Assembly: GCA_038255145.1 (NCBI GenBank)
Contig: JBBSLP010000078.1
Location: 1-26,579 of the forward strand
DNA from: WHTX01 sp038255145
Lineage (GTDB): Bacteria; Actinomycetota; Acidimicrobiia; Acidimicrobiales; CAIXPF01
Direction: 5' to 3'
DNA: 26,579 nucleotides
Each line of letters begins with the position of its first letter. Position 1 is the first letter of the stretch. The position numbers and the translations under genes are program-made. Shown here piece after piece: positions 7,493 to 14,803 of the stretch. The notes beneath the pieces are model-generated. The model did not search any database. It was not told the origin of the DNA and worked only from the letters and a program-made list of their open reading frames with translations.

Positions 7493-8449
7493 TCAGGCCG
7501 TGCGCTGGCCCGAGCGGCGCCCGGCCAGCACCAGGGCGCCGCCGGCCGCCAGCAGCGCCGCGCCGGCCAGGGCCATGGACCCCGAGGTCGAACCGGTGTT
7601 GGGCAGCTGGGCCCGGGCCACCTGGATGCCGAGCACCGAGGGGGGTGTGGTGGCCGAGACGACCACCGACTGGACCGTGGGGGCGGTGGTGGCGCTGACC
7701 ACGTCGGGCGACACCTGGGCCGGGGCCGTCGTCGGCGGTGCCGTGGTCGTAGGGGGCAGGGTGGTGGACACGAGCACGGTGACCGGTGTGGTGCCCGGCG
7801 TGCAGTTGGGGATGGCGTGGTTCTTGGCCCCGACCCCCATGTCGGGACCGGTGCCGTTGCGCAGCAGCGAGTTGTAGAAGCTCCCCGAGGGGCCGACGAT
7901 GGCCAGCGGGGCGCCGATCACCAGCTCGAGCTGGGTGTTGCACAGCTCGCTCTGGGCAGGGCCGGGCACGGTGATGGACAGCTGCTGGCGACCGGCGGTG
8001 CCGGTGGCGCAGGCCCCGGCCTCGGCCCCACACGACAGCGAACCGTCGAGCAGGTACTGGTCCTGCTGGTGGTCGAAGTCGGCGGTGGGCGAGTCGTAGG
8101 CGGCCAGGGTCAGCGCCACCAGGGGGGCGTCGTCGGTGCCGCAGCCATCGGCCCAGCCGTCCCAGCTGGCGGTGAGGGCGTCACCCGCCCGCACGTCCAG
8201 CTTGCGCAGATCGGCCGACTGGCCGCCGCGGCCGTTGTCGTAGAGCAACCCTGTCACCACGTCGGCGCCACCGTCACAACCAGCCGGCAGCGGCGCCGGG
8301 TAGCTGAGGTAGTCGGTGATCGGGGTCAGCGTCTCCTGCGCCCCCGCCACCGCCATCGTCGGTGCCCACGCCAGCGCAGCCGCACCGAGCAACACCAGAC
8401 CTCGTCCCATGTGGCGCGCGCTTCGCCCGCCCATCCGAACCCGTGCCAT
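7493..8449 (-). CDS. LPXTG cell-wall-anchored surface protein
   Basis: About 318 residues. The N-terminus has an Arg-rich n-region, a hydrophobic core (GLVLLGAAALAWAPTMAVA) and a likely signal peptidase site near AGA-Q. A globular region of about 190 residues with several Cys follows and has no domain I recognise. Then comes a Thr/Pro/Val-rich stalk (TTLPPTTTAPPTTAP and similar). The C-terminus has LPNTG at about 282-286, a hydrophobic segment, and the basic tail GRRSGQR, the classic class-A sortase sorting signal, so the protein should be linked to peptidoglycan. No sortase gene is in the window. ATG 8449 was chosen because it gives a compact signal peptide with GAGGG upstream; GTG 8458 is the alternative. 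Its function is unknown; the Cys-rich ectodomain may be disulfide-bonded. Confidence 0.87.
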   Translation of the reverse strand: MARVRMGGRSARHMGRGLVLLGAAALAWAPTMAVAGAQETLTPITDYLSYPAPLPAGCDGGADVVTGLLYDNGRGGQSADLRKLDVRAGDALTASWDGWADGCGTDDAPLVALTLAAYDSPTADFDHQQDQYLLDGSLSCGAEAGACATGTAGRQQLSITVPGPAQSELCNTQLELVIGAPLAIVGPSGSFYNSLLRNGTGPDMGVGAKNHAIPNCTPGTTPVTVLVSTTLPPTTTAPPTTAPAQVSPDVVSATTAPTVQSVVVSATTPPSVLGIQVARAQLPNTGSTSGSMALAGAALLAAGGALVLAGRRSGQRTA

Positions 8450-8557
8450 GACCGCCACATCCCTCGCCGGTAACCACGCCGTGCCAGGCCAGAAGGCCTA
8501 TGGACAGATCAAGCGCCACCCAGCGTGGCGAGACGCGCGCTAAACGATGACGATCGA

Positions 8558-8578
8558 GTGAAGTTGTGAGCACTTCAC
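8558..8578. promoter_or_regulatory. 21-bp palindrome GTGAAGT-N7-ACTTCAC
   Basis: Perfect 7-bp arms around TGTGAGC, located between the end of the second LLM gene (8658) and the start of the LPXTG gene (8449), both on the minus strand. The 21-bp span is typical of dimeric repressor operators. It could also act as a terminator hairpin for the LLM gene, but no T-run follows. Confidence 0.45.
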
Positions 8579-8657
8579 CCGACAGGGTGACCCATGGTGG
8601 TGATAGGGGGACGAAGGGCGGCGTACGGCGAGGAGGTTGTGACGCCGGTCGCTACTC

Positions 8658-9710
8658 TCAGGCGTCGTCGACCAGGGACCGCAGCTGCTCGATGGCGCCC
8701 ACGGGATCGGGGCCCACCGGGTTGACGTTGAGCACCGTCACCCCGGCCTCCTTGAAGGCCCCCAGCCGTTCCTTGATGTACGACGGCGGGCCCACCAGGT
8801 GGGAGGCGTCGAGGAAGCGCTCGGGCACGGCCGCCGCGGCCTCGTCCTTCTTGCCCGACAGGTACAGGTCCTGGATCTCGATGGCCTCGGCCTCGTAGCC
8901 GTACTGGCGGGCCACGGTGTTGTAGAAGTTCTTGTCCCGTGCCCCCATGCCCCCCCAGTACAGGGCCGTCTGGGGTCGGGCCATGTCGAGGATCTTGGAC
9001 TTGGCCGCGCCGGTCAGGTCCTCACCGATGGCCAGCAGGCCGCCGGCGGACACCTCGAGTCGGCCGAGGGCGGGGTCGCGCTTGGCGGTGCCCTTCTTCA
9101 GGTCGGCGCCCCACACCTTCTGGAACCCGTCCGGGTCGAAGAACACCGGCAGCCAGCCATCGGCATAGCGGGCCGTGGCCTCGACGGACAGGCCCATGAG
9201 CGAGGCCCACCAGATGGGGATGTCCTGGCGCACGGGGTGGTTGATCAGCTTGAGGGGCTTGCCCAGCCCCGTGCCCTGGCCCGCGGGCAGGGGGATCTGC
9301 ACGGTCTTGCCGTCGAACACGACCGGCTCGCGGCGCCACGTCATGCGGCAGACCTCGATGTACTCCTTGATGCGCTGCATGGGCTTCTCGTAGGGCACGC
9401 CGTGGAAGCCCTCGATGACCTGGGGACCCGAGGCGCCCAGGCCGAGGATGAAGCGGCCGTCGGAGACGAAGTCGCAGCCCGCCGCGGTCATGGCCGTGAG
9501 GGTGGCCGTGCGGCTGTACACGTTGATGATGCCGGTGCCGATCTGCACCCGCTCGGTCATGGCGGCCATGAACCCGACCTGGCTGATGGCGTCGAAGCTG
9601 TAGGCCTCGGCGATCCAGACGATGTCGAGGCCGGCCTTCTCGAGCTCCTGGACGCGGGTGACGCTCTCTTTGAAGCCGCCGGAGTAGTTGAGTGACATGC
9701 CGAGGCGCAT
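8658..9710 (-). CDS. LLM class F420-dependent oxidoreductase (Rv3520c-like)
   Basis: A 350-residue luciferase-like flavin/F420 oxidoreductase. It begins MRLGMSLNYSGGFKESV, with ELEKAGLDIVWIAEAYSFDA in the cofactor pocket region. VQIGTGIINVYSRTATLTAM and FILGLGASGPQVIEGFHG are typical of the subfamily that includes mycobacterial Rv3520c, as is PIWWASLMGLSVEATARYADGWLP. The open frame extends further upstream inside hrpB, but ATG 9710 is where homology starts. TAGGGT lies 8 nt upstream with no Shine-Dalgarno, indicating a leaderless mRNA. The -10 box overlaps the hrpB stop codon, so the genes are tandem but this one has its own promoter. The substrate is unknown. Confidence 0.93.
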   Translation of the reverse strand: MRLGMSLNYSGGFKESVTRVQELEKAGLDIVWIAEAYSFDAISQVGFMAAMTERVQIGTGIINVYSRTATLTAMTAAGCDFVSDGRFILGLGASGPQVIEGFHGVPYEKPMQRIKEYIEVCRMTWRREPVVFDGKTVQIPLPAGQGTGLGKPLKLINHPVRQDIPIWWASLMGLSVEATARYADGWLPVFFDPDGFQKVWGADLKKGTAKRDPALGRLEVSAGGLLAIGEDLTGAAKSKILDMARPQTALYWGGMGARDKNFYNTVARQYGYEAEAIEIQDLYLSGKKDEAAAAVPERFLDASHLVGPPSYIKERLGAFKEAGVTVLNVNPVGPDPVGAIEQLRSLVDDA

Positions 9711-9718
9711 GGGCCGGG

Positions 9719-9724
9719 ACCCTA
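9719..9724 (-). promoter_or_regulatory. -10 box TAGGGT of the LLM gene, containing the hrpB stop codon
   Basis: On the minus strand TAGGGT ends 8 nt before ATG 9710. Its first three bases are the TAG stop of hrpB (9724-9722), so the promoter is embedded in the end of the upstream gene. Confidence 0.55.
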
Positions 9725-12208
9725 GCTCCGGCGACGACGGGGTGGCGCCGGCGGCTCGGCCAGGGGGTCCTCGGGCCAGTTGTGCTTCGGGTAGCGACCC
9801 CGCATCTCCCCCCGCACCTGGCGGTAGGGGCCGGCCCAGAAGCTGGCCAGGTCGGCGGTGACGGCCAGGGGCCGCCCCGCCGGTGACAGCAGGTGGATGA
9901 CCACGGGCACGGTGCCGTCGGCCACCCTGGGCGTCTCCGTCCAGCCGAAGCACTCCTGCAGGCGCACGGCGAGCACGGGCTGCTCACCGCCGTAGTCCAC
10001 CCGCACCGAGCGCCCCGAGGGCACGGGAAGGTGGGTGGGGGCGAGCTCGCCGAGGCGGCGGGGCAGGGGCCAGGCCAGCAGCGTCCCCAGGGCGGGGCCG
10101 AGGTCGACGCGGACCAGGTCGGCCCGGCGTCGGGCGCCTGCGCTCACGAGGGCAGGCCCCAGCCAGTCGGCCAGGGCGGCGACCAGGGCATCGTCACCGA
10201 CATCGGGCCACGGGGGGCCCACCGCCCGGTGCAGGAACGCCACCCGGTCCCGCCACCCCGACGTGGCCGGCGTCCAGGCCAGGACGGCCAGACCCAGCTG
10301 GGCCACCCCCTCGAGCAGGGCCGCGACCTCGGACCCCGCTGGCGGTGCCGCCAGGGGCCCCGAGGCCAGCACCAGGGCGCCGTAGTGCCGTTCGCGTCGG
10401 GCCCGGACCTCGCCCTGGCGCGGGTCCCAGCGCACCACGGCGACGTCCTCGGTCCCCACCAGGTCGGCCTCGTCCACGGGGGCGGCCAGGCGGATGCGGG
10501 CGTCACCACCGCCGGGTGGGCGGTCCACGTCCACGGCCACCAGCAGCTCGTGGCCGGCCAGGGGATCGCCAGGAGCGAGCACGGCCCCGGCGCCCGACGC
10601 CAACAGGTAGCGGCCGCTGCCCCCGTCCCGGCGCCGGGCCACCCGGTCGGGCCAGGCCCGGGCGAGCACGGCCCCTGCGGCGTTCGTGTCACCCGTGCCC
10701 GGTGTCCCCCCCACCCCGCTGCGCCGGCGCAGGCGGCGGGCCTCGTCGCGGGCCCGACCGGGGGCCCGCAACCCGGCCAGGCGCTCGCGCACGTCGGCGC
10801 CGGAGCCGGCCGCACCCCCGTCGCGCTGCTCCAACAGCGCGGCGAGATCGCAGGCCAGGCCGCCATGGCCCCGGGCGGTGGCGGCGACCACCGCGTGGCC
10901 CAGGCGGGGGTGGAGGCCGAGGCGGGCCACGGCCAACCCCTCGGCCGTGGGCCGGCCCCGGTCGTCGACCAGGGACAGCCGGGCCAGCAGGTCACGGGCT
11001 GCGGCCAGGGCCGGGGGCGGCGGCGGATCCAGCCACACCAGCTGGTCGCCCCCGGGGTCGCCCCAGCGGGCCAGGTCGAGGGCCAGGGATGCCAGGTCGG
11101 CGGTGGCCATCTCGGGCAGGTCGGCCGCGGCCAGGTGGTGGTGCTCGACCTCGGACCACAACCGGTAGCAGACCCCGGGCCCCAGCCGCCCGGCCCGGCC
11201 CGCCCGCTGGGTGGCCGCCGCCCGTGACACCCGCTGGGTGTGCAGGCCGCCCAGGCCCCGGCGGGGGTCGAAGCGGGCCACCCGGGTGTAGCCGCTGTCG
11301 ACGACCACGGTGACGCCCTCGATGGTCAGGCTGGTCTGGGCGATGGTCGTGGCCAGCACCACCTTGCGCCGCCCGTGGGGGTCAGGGGCCAGGGCCCGGT
11401 CCTGGTCGGCGGGGGGCAGGCTGCCGTGCAGGGGGAGCACGGCGGCAGGGGCCCCGCCCAGCCTCTGGGCCACCCGGCGGATCTCCCGGGCCCCGGGCAG
11501 GAACACGAGCACATCGCCCACGGGGACCTCGGCCAGGGCCCGGCGCACGACGTCGGCCACGGCCGCTTCGTGATCGGCTTCCCGCTCGCCGGCCCGCCGA
11601 CCGGCGGGACGGGGCGGGGGCGGCACCCAGCGCACGTCCACGGGGTGGGTGCGGCCCATCACCTCGACCACGGGCACGACCCCGCCATCGGTGGCCGCGG
11701 TGGCCAGGACCCCGGCCACGCCGTCGATGTCGAGGGTGGCCGACATGACGAGCAGGCGCAGGTCGGGGCGCAGTGCGGTGCGAGCCTCGAGGCACAGGGC
11801 CAGACCCAGGTCGGCATCGAGCGAACGCTCGTGGAACTCGTCGAAGATGACCGCCCCCACCCCCTCGAGGCCAGGGTCGGCCACGGCCATGCGGGTGAGC
11901 ACCCCCTCGGTCACCACCTCGACGACGGTTGCCTCGGAGACCATGGTGTCGCCCCGCATGCGGTGGCCCACCCGGCGGCCCACGGGCTCACCCGACAGCT
12001 GGGCCAGGCGGCGGGCCACGGCCCGGGCGGCCAGCCGGCGGGGTTCGAGGACCAGCACCCGGCCGTCCCCCAGCCAGGGGGCGGCGGCCAGCGCCAGGGG
12101 CACCAGGGTCGACTTGCCCGTGCCCGGCGGGGCGGACAGCACGGCCACCCCGCGCTCACCGAGGGCATCGGCGAGATCGCCCAGGATCGCGGAAACCGGT
12201 AGTGCCAT
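9722..12208 (-). CDS. hrpB: ATP-dependent helicase HrpB
   Basis: An 828-residue DEAH-box helicase. Near the N-terminus are Walker A APPGTGKST (about 26-34), motif Ia LEPRRLAARAVA, motif II DEFH (123-126), and motif III SATLD (156-160). Later come LPGAREIRR, the TTIAQTSLTIEGV segment, and QRAGRAGRLGPG (motif VI). The C-terminal third has the HrpB-specific region, ending in VIHLLSPAGRPLAVTADLASFWAGPYRQVRGEMRGRYPKH in pieces typical of the family (for example LLSPAGRPL and VRGEMRGRYPKHNWPEDP). The length matches HrpB. It is thought to unwind RNA, but its cellular role is poorly known. The start is ATG 12208, with TACGGT 8 nt upstream and no Shine-Dalgarno, so probably leaderless. The TAG stop lies within the promoter of the next gene. 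Confidence 0.95.
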   Translation of the reverse strand: MALPVSAILGDLADALGERGVAVLSAPPGTGKSTLVPLALAAAPWLGDGRVLVLEPRRLAARAVARRLAQLSGEPVGRRVGHRMRGDTMVSEATVVEVVTEGVLTRMAVADPGLEGVGAVIFDEFHERSLDADLGLALCLEARTALRPDLRLLVMSATLDIDGVAGVLATAATDGGVVPVVEVMGRTHPVDVRWVPPPPRPAGRRAGEREADHEAAVADVVRRALAEVPVGDVLVFLPGAREIRRVAQRLGGAPAAVLPLHGSLPPADQDRALAPDPHGRRKVVLATTIAQTSLTIEGVTVVVDSGYTRVARFDPRRGLGGLHTQRVSRAAATQRAGRAGRLGPGVCYRLWSEVEHHHLAAADLPEMATADLASLALDLARWGDPGGDQLVWLDPPPPPALAAARDLLARLSLVDDRGRPTAEGLAVARLGLHPRLGHAVVAATARGHGGLACDLAALLEQRDGGAAGSGADVRERLAGLRAPGRARDEARRLRRRSGVGGTPGTGDTNAAGAVLARAWPDRVARRRDGGSGRYLLASGAGAVLAPGDPLAGHELLVAVDVDRPPGGGDARIRLAAPVDEADLVGTEDVAVVRWDPRQGEVRARRERHYGALVLASGPLAAPPAGSEVAALLEGVAQLGLAVLAWTPATSGWRDRVAFLHRAVGPPWPDVGDDALVAALADWLGPALVSAGARRRADLVRVDLGPALGTLLAWPLPRRLGELAPTHLPVPSGRSVRVDYGGEQPVLAVRLQECFGWTETPRVADGTVPVVIHLLSPAGRPLAVTADLASFWAGPYRQVRGEMRGRYPKHNWPEDPLAEPPAPPRRRRS

Positions 12209-12216
12209 GGCCGCTC

Positions 12217-12222
12217 ACCGTA
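12217..12222 (-). promoter_or_regulatory. -10 box TACGGT, leaderless promoter of hrpB
   Basis: On the minus strand TACGGT fits TANNNT and ends 8 nt before the ATG at 12208; no Shine-Dalgarno is visible between them. Confidence 0.55.
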
Positions 12223-12328
12223 GGCAGATCATCCCGACCAGGACGAACGCGTCGGCACGCCGCCCCTATGGGTGATCAGATCGATGCCGAGTACGGGGGA
12301 TGAGCACTCCCACCCAGGACCTGCAACC

Positions 12329-12346
12329 ACGAGGTGACCACCTCGT
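12329..12346. promoter_or_regulatory. 18-bp palindrome ACGAGGTG-AC-CACCTCGT
   Basis: Perfect 8-bp arms with a 2-bp centre, 36 bases before the ATG of the small gene at 12383. The 2-base loop is too tight for a good RNA hairpin, which favours a DNA operator for a dimeric regulator. Confidence 0.55.
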
Positions 12347-12382
12347 TGTGATGGTCAAAGCCCCAGCGTCCGAAGGATCCCG

Positions 12383-12694
12383 ATGATCACTGGCCTGCAC
12401 CCCAACCACGTCGCTCTCCTGGCCCGCCCCGAGGTCGACGAGTACCTCGTCGCCACCTTCGCCGGCGACGACACCTGCTGGGCCGCCTTCCTGGGCCGCT
12501 CCGAGCTCCACCCCTACCTCGACCTGTCCGAGGTGGCCGACATCGCCGCCGAGGTCCTCGGCGCCGTGGCCGACACCCGCTTCCGCTTCCTGGAGCGGGC
12601 CATCAACGACCTCACCGGCCCCGTGACCCCCGCCGAGGGCGAGGCCCTGGCCGCGGCGTACACCGTGCTGCGCATCACCGCCCGCATCAGCTGA
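12383..12694 (+). CDS. Hypothetical protein, 103 residues
   Basis: I do not recognise this family. The protein is acidic and mostly helical in appearance, with no signal peptide or membrane segment. Notable stretches are HPNHVALLARPEVDEYL near the start, CWAAFLGRSELHPYLDL with a single Cys, and VTPAEGEALAAAYTVLRI near the end. Codon use is like that of the neighbours, and AAGGAT lies 6 bases before ATG 12383, both supporting a real gene. It stands alone between the divergent hrpB and a convergent SDR gene. An 18-bp palindrome upstream suggests dedicated transcriptional control, and a strong hairpin follows the stop. Confidence 0.7.
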   Translation: MITGLHPNHVALLARPEVDEYLVATFAGDDTCWAAFLGRSELHPYLDLSEVADIAAEVLGAVADTRFRFLERAINDLTGPVTPAEGEALAAAYTVLRITARIS

Positions 12695-12731
12695 ACGGGT
12701 CCCCCTCGGATCGACTCCGTGGGAGACCCGT
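12695..12731. terminator. Bidirectional terminator hairpin between convergent genes
   Basis: ACGGGTC (12695-12701) pairs with GACCCGT (12725-12731); after one mismatch CCC pairs with GGG, and after a T-T mismatch CGG pairs with CCG around a 7-base loop. It begins on the heels of the 12383-12694 stop codon and lies 37 bases beyond the end of the SDR gene on the other strand. Confidence 0.65.
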
Positions 12732-12767
12732 CCACCTCTCTGCCGCTCCGTCCGGAGCGTTCTTCTC

Positions 12768-13697
12768 TCAGATCTGCTTGACCGGCCGGCCCGGACCTTC
12801 GATGTCATCGCCCTGCATGTCGGCGTTGAGCCTCGCCCGGGCCATGAGATCGGCCACCACGTCCTTCAGCCCGGCGGGATCGTCCACCGCCGGCACCTCG
12901 GGGCCCTTGTGCCAGCCCTCGGCGATGGCCAGGCCCTGACCCGACACCTGGAACACCCGTCCCGTCACCCCGGCCGACTCGGTCGACGCCAGCCAGGTGA
13001 CGATGGGGGCGATCCAGCGCGGTGAGCGCCGCTCCCGCTGCTCGTCATCGATGGGCCCGCGAGCCAGAGGCTCGGTCAGCCGGGTGAGCGCGCCCGGGGA
13101 CACGCAGTTGACCGTGATGCCGTAGCGGTACAGCTCCAGCGCGGCGATCTGGGTGAAGGCGGCGATGCCGGCCTTGGCCGCCCCGTAGTTCGTCTGCCCG
13201 GCGTTGCCGTAGATGCCCGACACCGAGGTGGTGTTGATGATGCGGGCATCGACCTCCTCGCCCCCCTTGACCAGCTCCCGCCAGTAGGCCGCCGCCCAGC
13301 GGGCCGGGGCGAAGGTGCCCTTCAGGTGGACCTTGATGACCGCGTCCCACTCCTCCTCGGTCATGTTGACCACCATGCGGTCGCGCAGGATCCCGGCGTT
13401 GTTGACGAGCACGTCGAGGCGCCCGAACGTGCTGATGGCCTGGTTGACCATGCGCTGGGCCCCCTCCCACGAGGAGACGTCGTCGCCGTTGGCCACGGCC
13501 TCGCCGCCGAAGCCCTCGATCTCGTCCACCACCTGCTGGGCGGGTCCGACATCGTTGCCCGTGCCCTCGGGGGTGCCGCCGACGTCGTTGACCACGACCC
13601 TGGCCCCGTGCTCGGCCAGCATGATGGCGTGCTCGCGGCCGATCCCCCGCCCCGCTCCGGTGACGATGCAGACGCGTCCTTCGCACAGCTTGGCCAT
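12768..13697 (-). CDS. SDR family oxidoreductase (3-hydroxyacyl-CoA dehydrogenase-like)
   Basis: A 309-residue short-chain dehydrogenase. The nucleotide-binding motif is TGAGRGIG (13-20), and NDVGG after strand two gives an Asp that usually selects NAD over NADP. NNAG is at 99-102. The catalytic Ser lies in NTTSVSG (158-160), with Tyr171 and Lys175 in YGAAK. The long N-terminal helix region with GTPEGTGNDVGPAQQVVDEI and the C-terminal extension resemble the dehydrogenase domain of peroxisomal multifunctional enzyme 2, pointing to acyl-CoA or steroid substrates. ATG 13697 has GAGGGGG upstream. A TACGAT box at 13746-13751 gives a leader of about 40 nt. The gene lies just downstream of the SCO6745-family gene but has its own promoter. 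Confidence 0.93.
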   Translation of the reverse strand: MAKLCEGRVCIVTGAGRGIGREHAIMLAEHGARVVVNDVGGTPEGTGNDVGPAQQVVDEIEGFGGEAVANGDDVSSWEGAQRMVNQAISTFGRLDVLVNNAGILRDRMVVNMTEEEWDAVIKVHLKGTFAPARWAAAYWRELVKGGEEVDARIINTTSVSGIYGNAGQTNYGAAKAGIAAFTQIAALELYRYGITVNCVSPGALTRLTEPLARGPIDDEQRERRSPRWIAPIVTWLASTESAGVTGRVFQVSGQGLAIAEGWHKGPEVPAVDDPAGLKDVVADLMARARLNADMQGDDIEGPGRPVKQI

Positions 13698-13745
13698 GGT
13701 GTCCCCCTCGGATCCCCAACCGGTCTGATCTTCTGACCTGGGCGG

Positions 13746-13751
13746 ATCGTA
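13746..13751 (-). promoter_or_regulatory. -10 box TACGAT, promoter of the SDR gene
   Basis: On the minus strand TACGAT lies about 50 bases before ATG 13697, leaving a short leader with a Shine-Dalgarno. The same hexamer serves the upstream gene (14664-14669). Confidence 0.5.
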
Positions 13752-13754
13752 GGT

Positions 13755-14657
13755 TCAGGCGGTCGGGCGCGGCCAGCGGACCCGAGCCGGGTAGCCCCGG
13801 GCGGCCACGACCAGGTCGCACCAGCCGTCGAGCACGGTGAAAAGGCGGTCGGCGTCGTCGCCCAGGGCATCGACGAGGCGCCGCTCCATGACGTCGGTGG
13901 CCGTCTCGAGGCCCTCGCGCACCGCGAAGCCCTCGGCCGTCAGCTCGTCGCCGTCGAGCAGGCCCCGGGATCGCAGCCGATCACAGGCGGCGTCGAGCTC
14001 GTCTGGTGTCCACCCCCGCGACGTCACCCACGAACGCAGGGGGTAGCCCCGCCACGGGTCGGTGAGCAGGCCCACCTCGGTGGCGTCGAGGTCGGCGGCG
14101 GCGAAGGCGGCGATGTGGGAGTCCCCCCGATGCTCACGCACGAGGTCCGCAGCCCGCCAGAAGTCGCCCAGGGGATCACCGGGGTAGCCGAGCGACAGCA
14201 GGCCCGAGTACAGGGTGCGACCCTCGCCCGGGGCGGCGTCGGCCATGCGGGCCAGCACGGACGTGGCCCACTCGAGGCCCTCGGGCCGCTCGCCGAGGAT
14301 GCGGGCCAGCTGGGCGACCGCCCCGTGGTCGCGGGCGGCGAGGATGGCGGCCTGGTCGGTGCGCTTCCAGCCTTCCTCGAGGGCAGCGACGACCATGGGC
14401 CGCTTGAACACGCCGAAGGCCGACGCCACCAGGTGGCCGGAGACGTGGGGGCCGAGGCAGGCACCGCGGCTGGTGAAGTAGGCCACCATGTCGGGGTAGT
14501 GGATGCCGGCCACCTCGCGGCTGGAGCCCCCGAAGCCCAGCTCCTGGTAGGCGGCGTGGGCCTCGGGCGAGAAGTAGATGGCCGCAGCCAGGGGCTCGAC
14601 CACGTCCCAGATGCGACGGGCGACGGGCAGGGCGGTCGGGGCCGGGGCGGTGGTCAC
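13755..14657 (-). CDS. SCO6745 family protein (helix-turn-helix-like)
   Basis: A 300-residue actinobacterial protein of the SCO6745 family. Typical features are the N-terminal ARRIWDVVEPLAAAIYFSPEA, then YFTSRGACLGPHVSGHLVASAFGVF and the C-terminal winged-helix-like part with GWTPDELDAACDRLRSRGLL. The family has no known biochemical role. The two aligned segments YFSPEA and LGPHVSGHLVASAFGVF are its most conserved parts. The start is GTG 14657 with TACGAT 6 nt upstream and no Shine-Dalgarno, so probably leaderless. It diverges from the phosphotransferase gene and is followed by the SDR gene on the same strand. Confidence 0.85.
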   Translation of the reverse strand: MTTAPAPTALPVARRIWDVVEPLAAAIYFSPEAHAAYQELGFGGSSREVAGIHYPDMVAYFTSRGACLGPHVSGHLVASAFGVFKRPMVVAALEEGWKRTDQAAILAARDHGAVAQLARILGERPEGLEWATSVLARMADAAPGEGRTLYSGLLSLGYPGDPLGDFWRAADLVREHRGDSHIAAFAAADLDATEVGLLTDPWRGYPLRSWVTSRGWTPDELDAACDRLRSRGLLDGDELTAEGFAVREGLETATDVMERRLVDALGDDADRLFTVLDGWCDLVVAARGYPARVRWPRPTA

Positions 14658-14663
14658 AGCAGG

Positions 14664-14669
14664 ATCGTA
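14664..14669 (-). promoter_or_regulatory. -10 box TACGAT, leaderless promoter of the SCO6745-family gene
   Basis: On the minus strand TACGAT ends 6 nt before GTG 14657, with no Shine-Dalgarno. Confidence 0.55.
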
Positions 14670-14692
14670 ATGGCGGGTGGCGGACGGCCGGC

Positions 14693-14698
14693 TACGTT
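14693..14698 (+). promoter_or_regulatory. Possible -10 box TACGTT for the phosphotransferase gene
   Basis: TACGTT fits TANNNT and faces the APH-like gene, giving a leader of about 100 nt that contains the ACGTC repeats. Confidence 0.35.
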
Positions 14699-14733
14699 GC
14701 GGACCGGATCGACCGGGTCGCCGACTGACAGCA

Positions 14734-14770
14734 ACGTCAGTGGACGTCAGTGCGTACGTCGACGTCGGTG
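14734..14770. repeat. Four ACGTC boxes upstream of the phosphotransferase gene
   Basis: ACGTCAGTG occurs at 14734-14742 and again at 14744-14752, exactly 10 bp apart. ACGTC recurs at 14756-14760 and ACGTCGGTG at 14762-14770. The first two share one helical face, as expected for repeated protein-binding sites. The cluster lies between the divergent promoters and ATG 14804. Confidence 0.5.
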
Positions 14771-14803
14771 ACCGTGGTGGCAGACGAGGAGCTGGGGGTC
14801 GGC

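Noticed and set aside
9893..11227. 444-residue open frame on the plus strand
   Set aside because: Antisense shadow of hrpB; the composition is Gly/Gln/His-rich and lacks any motif.
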